This document shows positions 9,040 through 17,966 of a DNA stretch of 64,000 nucleotides, piece after piece. The DNA comes from RGIG3077 sp045541475. GTDB lineage: Bacteria > Bacillota > Clostridia > Oscillospirales > Ruminococcaceae. The notes below the pieces were generated by a model. The model made no database searches, was not told the origin of the DNA, and saw only the letters and a list, made by a program, of their open reading frames with translations. Numbering within the stretch: position 1 is the first letter of the stretch; each line of letters opens with the position of its first letter. The DNA lies in NCBI GenBank assembly GCA_045541475.1, contig JAZQJI010000008.1, positions 1 to 64,000 on the forward strand, in the 5' to 3' direction. The position numbers were made by a program, and so were the translations under genes.

Positions 9040-9607
9040 TGGCTTGCCCCCTTAAATATTCAACAAATTTGTTAAGGGCGTTTGCCCTGTGACTTATGCG
9101 GTTTTTTTCTTCGCTTTCCATCTGCGCAAGCGTTAAGCCGTTTGAATAAACAAATACAGGGTCGTATCCAAAGCCGTTTGAGCCAAGCTTTTCGTGCCCT
9201 ATTTTTCCTTCGCACTTGCCTTCAAAAAAGCGGCAAACACCGTTTTCATCTATATAGCAGATCGCACAGCAAAAATGGGCATTGCGGTTTTCTGCGGTCT
9301 GCATTTCACGCAAAAGCTTATCGCAAAGCTGGTCTTCGGGCGCATATCTTGCACTGTGTATGCCGGGCGCACCGTTTAAAAAATCAACGCAAAGACCGCT
9401 GTCATCAGAAATGACCGGCATTTTGCATATATCATAAATTGCTTGCGCCTTGATTTGTGCGTTTTGGCGAAAAGTTGTGCCGTTTTCGTCGGGCTCAATA
9501 TCAACACCTGCGTCACGCTGCGATAACACCTCGTAGCCCAACGGTTCCAGCATTTTTTTTATTTCACGCAATTTGTTTGCGTTGTTGGAAGCAAGTACGA
9601 GCTTCAT
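9032..9607 (-). CDS. rdgB: XTP/dITP diphosphatase (HAM1/RdgB family)
   Basis: This 191-residue enzyme hydrolyses non-canonical purine triphosphates (XTP, dITP, ITP) to monophosphates, keeping them out of DNA and RNA. The family motifs are all present: ASNNANKLREI at 5-15, ISDDSGL, SNGFGYDPVF and ISHRANAL. The frame is open 20 codons upstream, but the start at 9607 has a GGGG ribosome site and gives the canonical N-terminus. It is the first gene after the T-box leader, followed by the sulfatase gene (8-base overlap) and thrS. Confidence 0.95.
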   Translation of the reverse strand: MKLVLASNNANKLREIKKMLEPLGYEVLSQRDAGVDIEPDENGTTFRQNAQIKAQAIYDICKMPVISDDSGLCVDFLNGAPGIHSARYAPEDQLCDKLLREMQTAENRNAHFCCAICYIDENGVCRFFEGKCEGKIGHEKLGSNGFGYDPVFVYSNGLTLAQMESEEKNRISHRANALNKFVEYLRGQANV

Positions 9608-9641
9608 TGCAATATCCCCTTTTTTAGTTGTTTTATAAAAC

Positions 9642-9922
9642 AAAAAACGCCCGAAGCCTGCACACAAAACAATGCAAGCTTCGGGGCGACGATTAACCGC
9701 TGTTCCACCCGAAATTCACGCAAAAAATAAAAACTTCTGCGCCTTTTCGTAATTGTCGCTTAACGGTGACAAACCGCCGTTGATTAAACGGACTCCGAGG
9801 ACGGTGCCTTGTATTTCAGTTCACCGTGCGCGGCTTTCAGCCCAAGTCGGCCGCTGCTCTCTGAAAACGGGAAAAGCATAGTGAAAACAAGGATTCCTCA
9901 TCAACGCTTTAATAAATTTATA
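9642..9922 (-). promoter_or_regulatory. T-box riboswitch, threonine type (specifier ACC)
   Basis: Read on the minus strand, this leader has the AGAGAG and GCTGAAAG features of T-box stem I. It also has the antiterminator box GGGTGGAACAGCGG (9710-9697) and a terminator (9688-9642, ending in six T). In stem I, GTTGAT/ATCAAC, GAGGA/TCCTC and CCTTG/CAAGG pair. The unpaired 3' side between the last two helices holds ACC at 9805-9803, a threonine codon. Uncharged tRNA-Thr should favour read-through into rdgB, the sulfatase gene and thrS. One base of the box differs from the common form (ACAGCG for ACCGCG). Confidence 0.88.
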
Positions 9923-9928
9923 CAAAAC

Positions 9929-9957
9929 ATATTATCACCAAACGCTTAAAAAGTCAA
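9929..9957 (-). promoter_or_regulatory. Promoter of the T-box / rdgB-thrS operon
   Basis: On the minus strand, TTGACT (9957-9952) and TAATAT (9934-9929) are 17 bases apart. The start would fall near 9922, just before stem I of the T-box. It diverges from the rny promoter about 50 bases away. Confidence 0.8.
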
Positions 9958-10008
9958 GAAAAAGCTGAACTTTAAGTCATTTTTTTTGCGAAAAGCACAA
10001 AAAAAGCC

Positions 10009-10037
10009 TTGACAAACACATCAAAGCAGTATAAAAT
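10009..10037 (+). promoter_or_regulatory. Promoter of rny
   Basis: TTGACA (10009-10014) and TAAAAT (10032-10037) are 17 bases apart. This implies an untranslated leader of about 480 bases before rny. In that leader (10038-10527) I see no ORF worth calling and no known riboswitch. Confidence 0.78.
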
Positions 10038-10527
10038 AGATGTATTGCAATATTATGCATTCGTTTTTAAACTCGACGAAACCCTGCATATATTGATTTA
10101 TATATATATTATGAGAAATAATACCCCGCAAAACCGTGTAAACAGTTCGGGTTGCGCTTAATACTTTGAAATATTTTTGTGCGGCATTTTTGCAGATTTT
10201 CTGCGTTGTCCGTCGGTAGTTTTCGGTTGCCGTGTGTTTGCTTTTGTATCGTGATTTTTAAAAGCACAACATACCAAACGGTGCTGAAAGGCTTTTCAGG
10301 CAGGCAGTATTTTTTTACGAATTTTTGGATACGGATTTTTCGGAAATTGTCCGAAAACGGCTGTTCTTTTTGTGCGATAAAAAGCTTGGCCGTATTGACA
10401 CCCCAAACGCTTGATTTGTGTGCAACCGCAAAGGCAAGTGTGCATTTTGAAAATAGAATATATATCAATATTGCGGGAACCTTCGCCGTTTTTGTAAATT
10501 TAAGAAAAAATGGAGGTAAACGCATAA

Positions 10528-12093
10528 ATGGATTTGATTGTTGCAATTGTTTTGATTATTGCGGCGCTGATTTTGGGCGCGGTTGTATCGGGTCTTGTTA
10601 TGTTCAAAAAGGGCATAGCATACCGTCAGCAGCAGGCTGAAAGCGCTATCGGTTCGGCAGAAAAAGAAGCCGAGCGCATTGTAGCTGAAGCCAACAAGGC
10701 GGCAGACGCAAAGAAAAAGGAAGCTCTTGTTGAAGCAAAGGACGAAATCCACAAGCTGAGAAGCGAAGCTGAAAAGGAAATCAAGGACAGACGCAGCGAG
10801 ATTTCGCGTCAGGAAAGACGTATTCAGCAAAAGGAAGAATCGCTGGACAAGAAAAACGACAACATTGAGCGCAAGGAAGAAACCCTTGCAAAGAAAATCG
10901 CTTCTGCGGAAGAAAAATTAAAGGAAGCAGAACAGATCAAAAAAGGTCAGATGGATATTCTGGAAAGAATTTCCGAATTTTCCAAGGAGCAGGCAAGAGA
11001 ATATCTTTTGCAGCAGCTTGAAGGCGACCTTGTACATGAAAAAGCAGTTAAAATTACTAATTACGAGCAGCAGATAAAGGATACCTGCGAGGAAAAGGCA
11101 AGAGGTTATATTTCTCTTGCAATTGCAAAATGTGCGGCAGAACAGGTCTCCGAAGCTGCAGTTTCCGTTGTTCCTTTGCCCAACGATGAAATGAAGGGCA
11201 GAATTATCGGACGAGAGGGAAGAAATATCCGCACTCTCGAAACATTGACGGGTGTTGACCTTATTATTGATGATACCCCCGAAGCTATTACACTTTCATG
11301 CTTTGACCAGGTTAAGCGTGAGGTTGCAAAAATCGCGCTTGAAAAACTCATTGCCGATGGCAGAATTCATCCTACTCGTATTGAAGAGATGGTTGACAAG
11401 GCAAGGCGTGAGGTTGAATACAAAATCAAGCAGGAAGGCGAAAGAGCCGTGCTTGAAACAAATGTTCACGGAATTAACCATGAGCTTATCAGACTTATCG
11501 GCCGTTTGCGCTACCGTACAAGCTACCGTCAGAACGTTCTTGATCACTCGATTGAGGTTGCTTGCCTTTCGGGTATTCTTGCCGCAGAGCTTGGCGTTGA
11601 TGTAAATCTTGCCCGCAGAGCAGGTTTGCTGCACGATATCGGCAAGGCACTTACATCAGAAATTGAAGGCTCACACGTACAAATCGGTGTTGATGTCTGT
11701 AAGAAATATAAGGAGAACCCTGAGGTTATCCATGCTGTTGAAGCACACCACAATGACGTTGAACCCAGAACAGTCATCGCTTGCATTGTTCAGGCGGCAG
11801 ATGCTATCAGCGCAGCTCGCCCCGGTGCACGCAGCGAAAATTACGAAAGCTATATCAAGCGTCTTGAAAAGCTTGAGGAAATCTGCACATCCTACAACGG
11901 TGTTGAACGCTCCTTTGCCGTTCAGGCAGGACGTGAGGTGCGCATAATGATTCAGCCCGAGGTTATCAACGACGAAAAAATGGTTATCGTGGCAAGGGAT
12001 ATTGCTAAGCAGATTGAAACTGAAATGGATTATCCCGGTCAGATTAAGGTACACCTTATCAGAGAAAGCCGTGTAATTGAATACGCAAAATAA
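10528..12093 (+). CDS. rny: Ribonuclease Y
   Basis: This 521-residue endoribonuclease is anchored in the membrane and starts bulk mRNA decay in many Firmicutes. An N-terminal membrane helix (about 3-26) is followed by a long charged coiled coil (about 40-190). Next come a KH RNA-binding domain with GRIIGREGRN near 224 and an HD domain whose metal-binding pair is at LLHDIGK (H369, D370). The length is normal for the family. TGGAGG lies upstream of the ATG. It has its own promoter with an unusually long leader and ends at a strong terminator. Confidence 0.97.
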   Translation: MDLIVAIVLIIAALILGAVVSGLVMFKKGIAYRQQQAESAIGSAEKEAERIVAEANKAADAKKKEALVEAKDEIHKLRSEAEKEIKDRRSEISRQERRIQQKEESLDKKNDNIERKEETLAKKIASAEEKLKEAEQIKKGQMDILERISEFSKEQAREYLLQQLEGDLVHEKAVKITNYEQQIKDTCEEKARGYISLAIAKCAAEQVSEAAVSVVPLPNDEMKGRIIGREGRNIRTLETLTGVDLIIDDTPEAITLSCFDQVKREVAKIALEKLIADGRIHPTRIEEMVDKARREVEYKIKQEGERAVLETNVHGINHELIRLIGRLRYRTSYRQNVLDHSIEVACLSGILAAELGVDVNLARRAGLLHDIGKALTSEIEGSHVQIGVDVCKKYKENPEVIHAVEAHHNDVEPRTVIACIVQAADAISAARPGARSENYESYIKRLEKLEEICTSYNGVERSFAVQAGREVRIMIQPEVINDEKMVIVARDIAKQIETEMDYPGQIKVHLIRESRVIEYAK

Positions 12094-12118
12094 TTAAAAC
12101 TAACGGCGAATAATAAAG

Positions 12119-12153
12119 GCCCTGCGATAAAACAATCTGCGCAGGGCTTTTTT
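12119..12153 (+). terminator. Terminator of rny
   Basis: An 8-bp stem (12119-12126 with 12140-12147) is followed by TTTTTTG. It ends only about 26 bases before the next start codon. Confidence 0.8.
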
Positions 12154-12178
12154 GTCCGCAAACGAAAGGTTGAATAAA

Positions 12179-13645
12179 ATGCCTAAAGATATGAAAAAAA
12201 CGATTTTTAATACAACCGAAAAATCGAATTTTATCTTGAATATGCGTGAAAGCACCGCCAGAAAAGGCACGGTTATTGCGTTGCTTGTAATGCCCGTTTT
12301 AATGTATATAACAGTGCTTTTAAAGATGTTTTACATAGTGCAGATGAATATGTTTTCCGTTGTGTTAACTTTGGCAGGCGCGGCGGCTTTTATCTGGATG
12401 GCGGTTCTTCAGGCAAAAAAGCTTAACGATAATTCGCAGCTTATCCCCTTTTTGTTGTGCATAGCAATGTTTGTTCTTGCGTTTATAGCAAGCATACTTT
12501 CGTTTGATTGGGATATTGCTCTTTCGGGCAATTACGGCAGATTTGAAGGTTTGCTGTCCATCACCTGCTACATGGGTATTTTTCTGCTTGCAATGCAAAT
12601 TCAGCGCAAGCGTGGTATGCGCGTTGTTATGGATGTGCTTGTTGCAGTCGGTGTGCTCAATTGCGTTTTTGCGGTTTTGCAGGCAATCCCCTCTTCATTT
12701 GCCAATAAATATTCTTTTTACGTAAATCTTGGCGCAATGGCACTTTCAGGTGTATATCTGCCCAGCGGACTTTGCACCAGCCCAATTTTCTTTGCAGGAT
12801 TATTAACCCTTTTAAGCGGTATAACCGTTTTTGGCTCCTGCTATGATTTGCACATTCCCAGAAGAGTTTGTTACACTGTTGCAACGCTGATTTTTATGAC
12901 AGCCGCTGTTGCAACGCACACAATAATTGCCGTACTTGGCATTGCAACGGTGCTTGTTGTTGCGCTTGTTATTGAAGTTTTGAGAATGGCAAAGGGCAAA
13001 AGCGGTCATTATAAAGATACCACCTACCCCATTGTTCGATGCGCTATATACATAATATCGTTTGTTGCCGTATGTATGATTTTCTTTTCAGCCGGCGGCC
13101 TTTATGATGGCGGTATTATGTGGGCTGACAGCTTTTCGTACCTTGCGGGTATTTCGGGATACTACTACCCCAATACGCCTGAATATCCTGACAGAGCACC
13201 GTTTGATATAACAAAATTTAACGAGCTTTACGGATATTTGTGGTCAAATACCCTTGAAGGCATGAAAAAATATAACCTTTGGCTTACAGGTGCCGGTCCT
13301 GATTGCCTTTTTTATACACAGCTTAAAACCACAAGCGAAATTATGGTGGAAAACTATTCGTTTGATAAGTGCTATAACGATTATCTCTACATTGCCGCAA
13401 CAAGAGGTATCCCCTCTTTACTTGCGTACGTTGCGTTAATTGTGCTTTGCTTAAAGCGTGTGCTTTGCCATGTTAAGCAAATGCTTGCAGCAGAAAAGAA
13501 CGAGCTTTGGGTATACGGCGCAGTGTTTGCAAGCGTTGCCGCTTATGTCGTTATAAGCTTTTTCAACGCAAGTTCTATTTTGGTGGCTCCGATTTTCTGG
13601 ATGCTGCTCGGCTTTGCCGCAAAGAAAAATATTTTAAACGATTAA
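12179..13645 (+). CDS. O-antigen ligase / Wzy_C-like membrane protein
   Basis: This 488-residue protein has about ten transmembrane helices. Two signatures of the O-antigen ligase/WaaL-PglL family are visible: GRFEGLLSI near residue 120, and a large external loop with TGAGPDCLF followed by YNDYLYIAATRG near 410. Such proteins transfer or polymerise lipid-linked glycans on the outer face of the membrane. A TTG start 27 bases upstream is in frame but lies in the rny terminator. The ATG at 12179 follows GAAAGG at a good distance and is preferred. No promoter was seen, so it may depend on read-through from rny. In a Gram-positive it may act on a secondary wall polymer. Confidence 0.78.
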   Translation: MPKDMKKTIFNTTEKSNFILNMRESTARKGTVIALLVMPVLMYITVLLKMFYIVQMNMFSVVLTLAGAAAFIWMAVLQAKKLNDNSQLIPFLLCIAMFVLAFIASILSFDWDIALSGNYGRFEGLLSITCYMGIFLLAMQIQRKRGMRVVMDVLVAVGVLNCVFAVLQAIPSSFANKYSFYVNLGAMALSGVYLPSGLCTSPIFFAGLLTLLSGITVFGSCYDLHIPRRVCYTVATLIFMTAAVATHTIIAVLGIATVLVVALVIEVLRMAKGKSGHYKDTTYPIVRCAIYIISFVAVCMIFFSAGGLYDGGIMWADSFSYLAGISGYYYPNTPEYPDRAPFDITKFNELYGYLWSNTLEGMKKYNLWLTGAGPDCLFYTQLKTTSEIMVENYSFDKCYNDYLYIAATRGIPSLLAYVALIVLCLKRVLCHVKQMLAAEKNELWVYGAVFASVAAYVVISFFNASSILVAPIFWMLLGFAAKKNILND

Positions 13646-13651
13646 TTTAAT

Positions 13652-13693
13652 ACCGCACAGAAAATGAACATAAGCTTTTTCTGTGCGGTTTGT
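13652..13693 (+). terminator. Terminator after the O-antigen ligase-like gene
   Basis: A 13-bp stem (13652-13664 with 13677-13689) is followed by TTGTTT. Confidence 0.75.
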
Positions 13694-13787
13694 TTATTTT
13701 TTGAAAACGATTTACATAAATTTTGCGCCCAAATTTTTTACAACATTCACAAAATTTTATCTAACTGTAAATTTGCATTTCTACACC

Positions 13788-13816
13788 TTGACAAGTATAC
13801 GCACATTTGTTATAAT
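13788..13816 (+). promoter_or_regulatory. Promoter of the carbohydrate uptake operon
   Basis: TTGACA (13788-13793) and TATAAT (13811-13816) are separated by 17 bases: a full-consensus promoter, about 140 bases before the first start codon. Confidence 0.85.
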
Positions 13817-13823
13817 ATAATGT

Positions 13824-13835
13824 ACAAAATTTTGT
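13824..13835. promoter_or_regulatory. Possible operator at the transcription start
   Basis: The 12-base palindrome ACAAAATTTTGT lies where the transcript should begin. A partial copy (ACAAAATTTTA) sits at 13749-13759, on the other side of the promoter. Two half-matching palindromes about 75 bases apart around such a strong promoter could bind a repressor. The sequence is AT-rich, so chance is possible. Confidence 0.3.
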
Positions 13836-13956
13836 CCAAATGGCATCTTTTCGGTGTCGGATATGGTCAAAAAAGCATGGAAAAGCATTACATTTTGTCT
13901 GTTTTTCGGATATATCATACAAATTCACCAACAGGTGAGAGAAAGGTGGAATATAG

Positions 13957-16947
13957 GTGAAATCATCAGCCAGACGCGTATTGTGCAGCACCTTGGCTGC
14001 GGCAACGGCATTAAGCTCAATGGTTTGCACGCTGCCGGTTAATACGCTGGTATCATACGCACAGGAGGAGGTCGACTTATCGCTTGACGAGAACGTTGCT
14101 ATGTACGTTGATTATATTACATACAGCGAATATCTTGATATGTACGGCGCCAACGCAAAGCCCGATAAGGAAATTCTTATCAACGGCGCTGATTTTGTTT
14201 CAAGCGAGGGCGGCAGCATTTCAACAGGTAAATACGGAGGGCAGGATTCGGCAACCGATGATAAGGATTACGAATCTGACCACGACGTGCTGATTTGGAA
14301 CAGCTCCGACGGTGAGGTTACATACAAATTCAATGTTGAGGAAACGGGTATCTATAATATGCAGATGCTCTATTATCCCATTGTGTGCAATGTTACAACG
14401 GTTGAATTTGAAATGTACATAGATGACGTTTTGCCTTTTGAAACCGCTCAGCGTATTGAGCTTGGCAAGGCTTGGAAGGACGAAACCGACGTTGATAAAT
14501 ACGATTCGCGCAATAACCAGATAAGACCCGCGCAAATTCAGGACGGACGCTGGATTACAAGCGACATTAAAGACGTTGACGGCCTTTTTAATGAACCTTT
14601 GTATTTTTACCTTGAAGCAGGTGAGCACGAGCTTACCCTTAAGGGCGTAAAAGCAAATTTGTGTATTGATACAATTAAGTTTTATAATAAAGAAGAACTT
14701 GCAGGCTATACTGAGTCCGAGTATTACGCAGATGCTTCCACAATGGGCTCCTACGGTGCTACTGAAATTGTGAGAGTGGAAGGCGAGGACGCAACCTACA
14801 AAACACACTCCACACTTTATGCAACTTATGATAGAAACAGCTATCTTGTTTCGCCTTCGCACCCCACAAAAATGCGCTACAACACAATTGGTGCAGATAA
14901 CTGGGATAAATCCGGCCAGGCAATAACATGGCAGGTTTCTGTTGAACAAAGCGGTTACTACAAAGTTGCTATCAAGGCAAAGCAGGACGAAATGCGCGGC
15001 TTTGCTTCAAACAGAAGAATTTACGTTAACGGTGAGGTTCTTTTTGAAGAATTTGACGACGTAATGTTCTATTATGATAACGACTGGAACGTTGTTATCC
15101 CTTCAACTGCAACAGGGGAGGAGATTTACATCTTCCTTGAAGCAGGTCAGTATTACGATTTTACCATGGAAGCAATCCCCGGTGAAATCGGCGAATCGAT
15201 GAGAAGACTTGACGAAATCGTGCTTGAGCTTAACACATACTATCGTAAGATAATTATGATAACAAGCCCGGACCCCGATAAATATACAGACTACTCAGTA
15301 CATACAAAAATTCCTGAGCTTGTAGGCGAGTTTGAAAGAATTTCCGGCGAGCTTAAGGCAATCAAAACTCAGATTGAATCTATTGCAGGTTCTGACGGAG
15401 GTTCCGAAGCAACTGCTATTGAAAGAATGACAGTTATTCTCGACAAATGCGTGAATAACAAATATAAAATCCCGAATTACCTTTCTCAAATAAAAGAAAA
15501 CGTAACCTCGCTTTCTTCATGGATGCGTGATTATCGTGATCAGCCTCTCGAAATCGACTATATCGAATTTGTTCCCTACGGAAAAGAAGTTGCAAATGTT
15601 GATGATACCGATATCGACGGTGTTTACGTTGTGGATTCAAGCCTTTTCAAGAGCATGGGCTTCCACACAAAAGCTTTCTTTGGTTCTTTCTTTGAAGATT
15701 ACAACATTCTTACAGATGAAACCGAAGCCGGCGCAGAGCCTTTGAATGTATGGGTATCGCTCGCGCGTGATCAGGCTCAGGTAGTAAAAGAACTTGTTGA
15801 ATCCGAATTTGTTCCCGAATATGGAATAAGCGTAAGCGTAAACCTTGTTCAAGGTACTATCATGGAAGCAACGCTTGCGGGCAAGGGCCCTGATATTGCA
15901 CTGTTTGTCGGCGGTGAATTTCCCGTAAACCTTGCAGTAAGAGGCTTGCTTGTTGATATGAACCAATTCTCCGATTTTGAACAAGTAAAATCACGATTCC
16001 ACGAAGAAGCAACCGTAATGTACACTTACGATGATAAATGCTACGGCTTGCCGATTACGCAAAGTTTTGCAATGATGTTTTACCGAACGGATATTTTGAC
16101 CGAGCTTGGATTTACCAAGGCGCCGGAAAGTTGGGACGAACTTATTGAAATTCTGCCCGCTTTGCAGAGAAATAACCTTGGTGTAGGTCTTGTTAAGCCT
16201 ACATCGGCAATTACGGCAACAACCGAATCGGGCCATACGTTTGCAACATTGCTTTTGCAAAACGGCTCCAACTACTACAACGAAGAACAGACCGCAACCT
16301 TGTTTGACAGCATAACAGCAGTTCAGGCGTTTGAAAAGTGGACCGACTTCTACACAAAATATAAATTCTCGCAGACTTATGACGAATTCAGCTATTTCAG
16401 AACAGGTGAGTATCCGATTGTAGTCGCACAGGATTATAACTCGTTCTTCAACCAGCTTTCAGTAGCTGCTCCCGAAATCAGCGGACTTTGGGACTTCACT
16501 TACATTCCCGGTACTATTCAGGAAGACGGCAGTATTTCACACGCTGTAAGCTCTTCAGGCGCAGGCGCAATTATTTTTGAATGTGTTGATAACAAGGAAG
16601 ATGCATGGAAGTTTGTTTCTTGGTTTACCAACACCGAAACTCAGGTAGCGTATGCAAACAGCATTGAAGGTCTTATGGGTCAGATGGGACGTGTTTCCAC
16701 ATCAAACCTTGAAGCACTTTCTCAGCTTTCGTGGTCGGCTGAAGAATACGAAAAGATTTCATCGGCTATGGCAGAGCTTAAAGAAATCCCGATTATTCCT
16801 GCTTCCTATGTTGTAACTCGCTCGCTCCAGACAGCGTTCAGAGAAACTGTTAACAATGCAGAAAATCCGCGTGACACACTCATGTGGTACAATAAGGACA
16901 TTAACTCCGAGATTACCCGAAAACGTAAAAATCTTGGATTGGATTAA
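13957..16947 (+). CDS. Giant extracellular solute-binding protein with N-terminal beta-rich modules
   Basis: This 996-residue exported protein starts at GTG, preceded by AAAGGTGG. A type I signal peptide (about 1-36, ending near SYAQ) has no lipobox. Two regions that look like beta-sandwich carbohydrate-binding modules follow (about 50-250 and 262-425, each with a pattern like YKFNVEETGIYNMQM or WQVSVEQSGYYKVAI). A helical linker (about 440-540) leads to a family 1 solute-binding domain (about 590-970) with KGPDIALFVGG, YGLPITQSFAMMFYRTDIL and APESWDELIEIL. It is roughly twice the usual size. It heads an operon with two permease pairs and probably captures an oligosaccharide or polysaccharide fragment. 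Confidence 0.85.
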   Translation: MKSSARRVLCSTLAAATALSSMVCTLPVNTLVSYAQEEVDLSLDENVAMYVDYITYSEYLDMYGANAKPDKEILINGADFVSSEGGSISTGKYGGQDSATDDKDYESDHDVLIWNSSDGEVTYKFNVEETGIYNMQMLYYPIVCNVTTVEFEMYIDDVLPFETAQRIELGKAWKDETDVDKYDSRNNQIRPAQIQDGRWITSDIKDVDGLFNEPLYFYLEAGEHELTLKGVKANLCIDTIKFYNKEELAGYTESEYYADASTMGSYGATEIVRVEGEDATYKTHSTLYATYDRNSYLVSPSHPTKMRYNTIGADNWDKSGQAITWQVSVEQSGYYKVAIKAKQDEMRGFASNRRIYVNGEVLFEEFDDVMFYYDNDWNVVIPSTATGEEIYIFLEAGQYYDFTMEAIPGEIGESMRRLDEIVLELNTYYRKIIMITSPDPDKYTDYSVHTKIPELVGEFERISGELKAIKTQIESIAGSDGGSEATAIERMTVILDKCVNNKYKIPNYLSQIKENVTSLSSWMRDYRDQPLEIDYIEFVPYGKEVANVDDTDIDGVYVVDSSLFKSMGFHTKAFFGSFFEDYNILTDETEAGAEPLNVWVSLARDQAQVVKELVESEFVPEYGISVSVNLVQGTIMEATLAGKGPDIALFVGGEFPVNLAVRGLLVDMNQFSDFEQVKSRFHEEATVMYTYDDKCYGLPITQSFAMMFYRTDILTELGFTKAPESWDELIEILPALQRNNLGVGLVKPTSAITATTESGHTFATLLLQNGSNYYNEEQTATLFDSITAVQAFEKWTDFYTKYKFSQTYDEFSYFRTGEYPIVVAQDYNSFFNQLSVAAPEISGLWDFTYIPGTIQEDGSISHAVSSSGAGAIIFECVDNKEDAWKFVSWFTNTETQVAYANSIEGLMGQMGRVSTSNLEALSQLSWSAEEYEKISSAMAELKEIPIIPASYVVTRSLQTAFRETVNNAENPRDTLMWYNKDINSEITRKRKNLGLD

Positions 16948-16986
16948 CCTAAAAATGTTTTTAAAAACGGAAAAGGAGCGATATTC

Positions 16987-17949
16987 TTGAGTAATACAAC
17001 CAATACGGCAGAAAAGAGAATTTTAACTGCCGATGAAATTGGCAATAAGAAAAGGGACAGAAAATATCTGTGGCAGGAAATAAAGCGCAATAAATCGTGC
17101 TACTTCATGCTTGCACCCTTCCTTATTCTTTTCATTGTATTTACGGTAATCCCGGTTGTAATGTCTTTGCCTATGGGCTTTACCGATTTCGACATGGTTC
17201 ACTTTCCCAAGTGGGTCGGCATCGAAAATTTTTACACACTGTTTATTGAAGACGACGTTTTCATGACAGCAGTTCGAGTAACACTTGTATTTGCGGTATT
17301 TACCGGACCTTTAAGCTATGCGCTTTGTTTCTTCCTTGCGTGGCTTATAAACGAACTTCCCGGCGCATTAAAGACAATCTTCACCCTGATTTTCTATATT
17401 CCGTCAATGTCCAACGTTTACTACATCTGGCAGACAATCTTCAGCGGTGACTCATACGGTTGGCTTAACGCTGTGCTTATCAACCTTGGCATTATAACAG
17501 GCCCTAAGCAGTGGCTTACCGACTCAACCTACATTTTGGGTTGCGTTATCGTAGTTCAGCTGTGGCTTTCGCTCGGTGCAGGCTTCCTTGCGTTCCGTGC
17601 AGGCTTCCAGGGTATTGATAAATCCATGTACGAGGCAGGCGCTATTGAGGGTATTAAAAATCGCTGGCAGGAATTGTTTTTCATCACACTTCCTTCCATG
17701 GGACCTCAGCTCATGTTCTCCGCAGTAATGACAATCGTTTCTGCATTTACAGCAGGTACCGTTTCGCAAAACCTTGTTGGTTTGCCCAGTACTGATTACG
17801 CAGCGCACACATTGATGAATCATGCGCAGGACTACGGCTGGACCAGATACGAAATGGGTTATTCATCGGCAATATGTATGGTACTGTTTGTAACAATGCT
17901 GGTTGCAAACTACCTTATCCGCAAAGTGCTGGATAAATATATAGACTAA
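16987..17949 (+). CDS. Carbohydrate ABC transporter permease, MalF type (pair 1)
   Basis: This 320-residue membrane protein forms half of a sugar import channel. After a charged cytoplasmic N-terminus (about 1-40) come six predicted helices. The EAA loop that docks the ATPase is near residue 220 (MYEAGAIEGIKNRWQ...LP). The start is TTG at 16987, with AAAGGAG eight bases before it. It is followed after 17 bases by its MalG-type partner. Family members of this size belong to the CUT1 group, which imports oligosaccharides. No ATPase gene is nearby, so a shared MsmX-like ATPase encoded elsewhere is likely. Confidence 0.92.
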   Translation: MSNTTNTAEKRILTADEIGNKKRDRKYLWQEIKRNKSCYFMLAPFLILFIVFTVIPVVMSLPMGFTDFDMVHFPKWVGIENFYTLFIEDDVFMTAVRVTLVFAVFTGPLSYALCFFLAWLINELPGALKTIFTLIFYIPSMSNVYYIWQTIFSGDSYGWLNAVLINLGIITGPKQWLTDSTYILGCVIVVQLWLSLGAGFLAFRAGFQGIDKSMYEAGAIEGIKNRWQELFFITLPSMGPQLMFSAVMTIVSAFTAGTVSQNLVGLPSTDYAAHTLMNHAQDYGWTRYEMGYSSAICMVLFVTMLVANYLIRKVLDKYID

Positions 17950-17966
17950 AGAGGAGGGGAGAAATA

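Noticed and set aside
10109..10640. ORFs in the rny leader on both strands.
   Set aside because: They have no ribosome sites, they overlap the rny start, and their composition looks like non-coding AT-rich sequence.
12152..12178. TTG start for the O-antigen ligase-like gene.
   Set aside because: It lies in the T-run of the rny terminator and has no ribosome site; the ATG at 12179 has one.
14221..14949. A 242-codon ORF opposite the large binding protein.
   Set aside because: It is an antisense shadow with no start signal.
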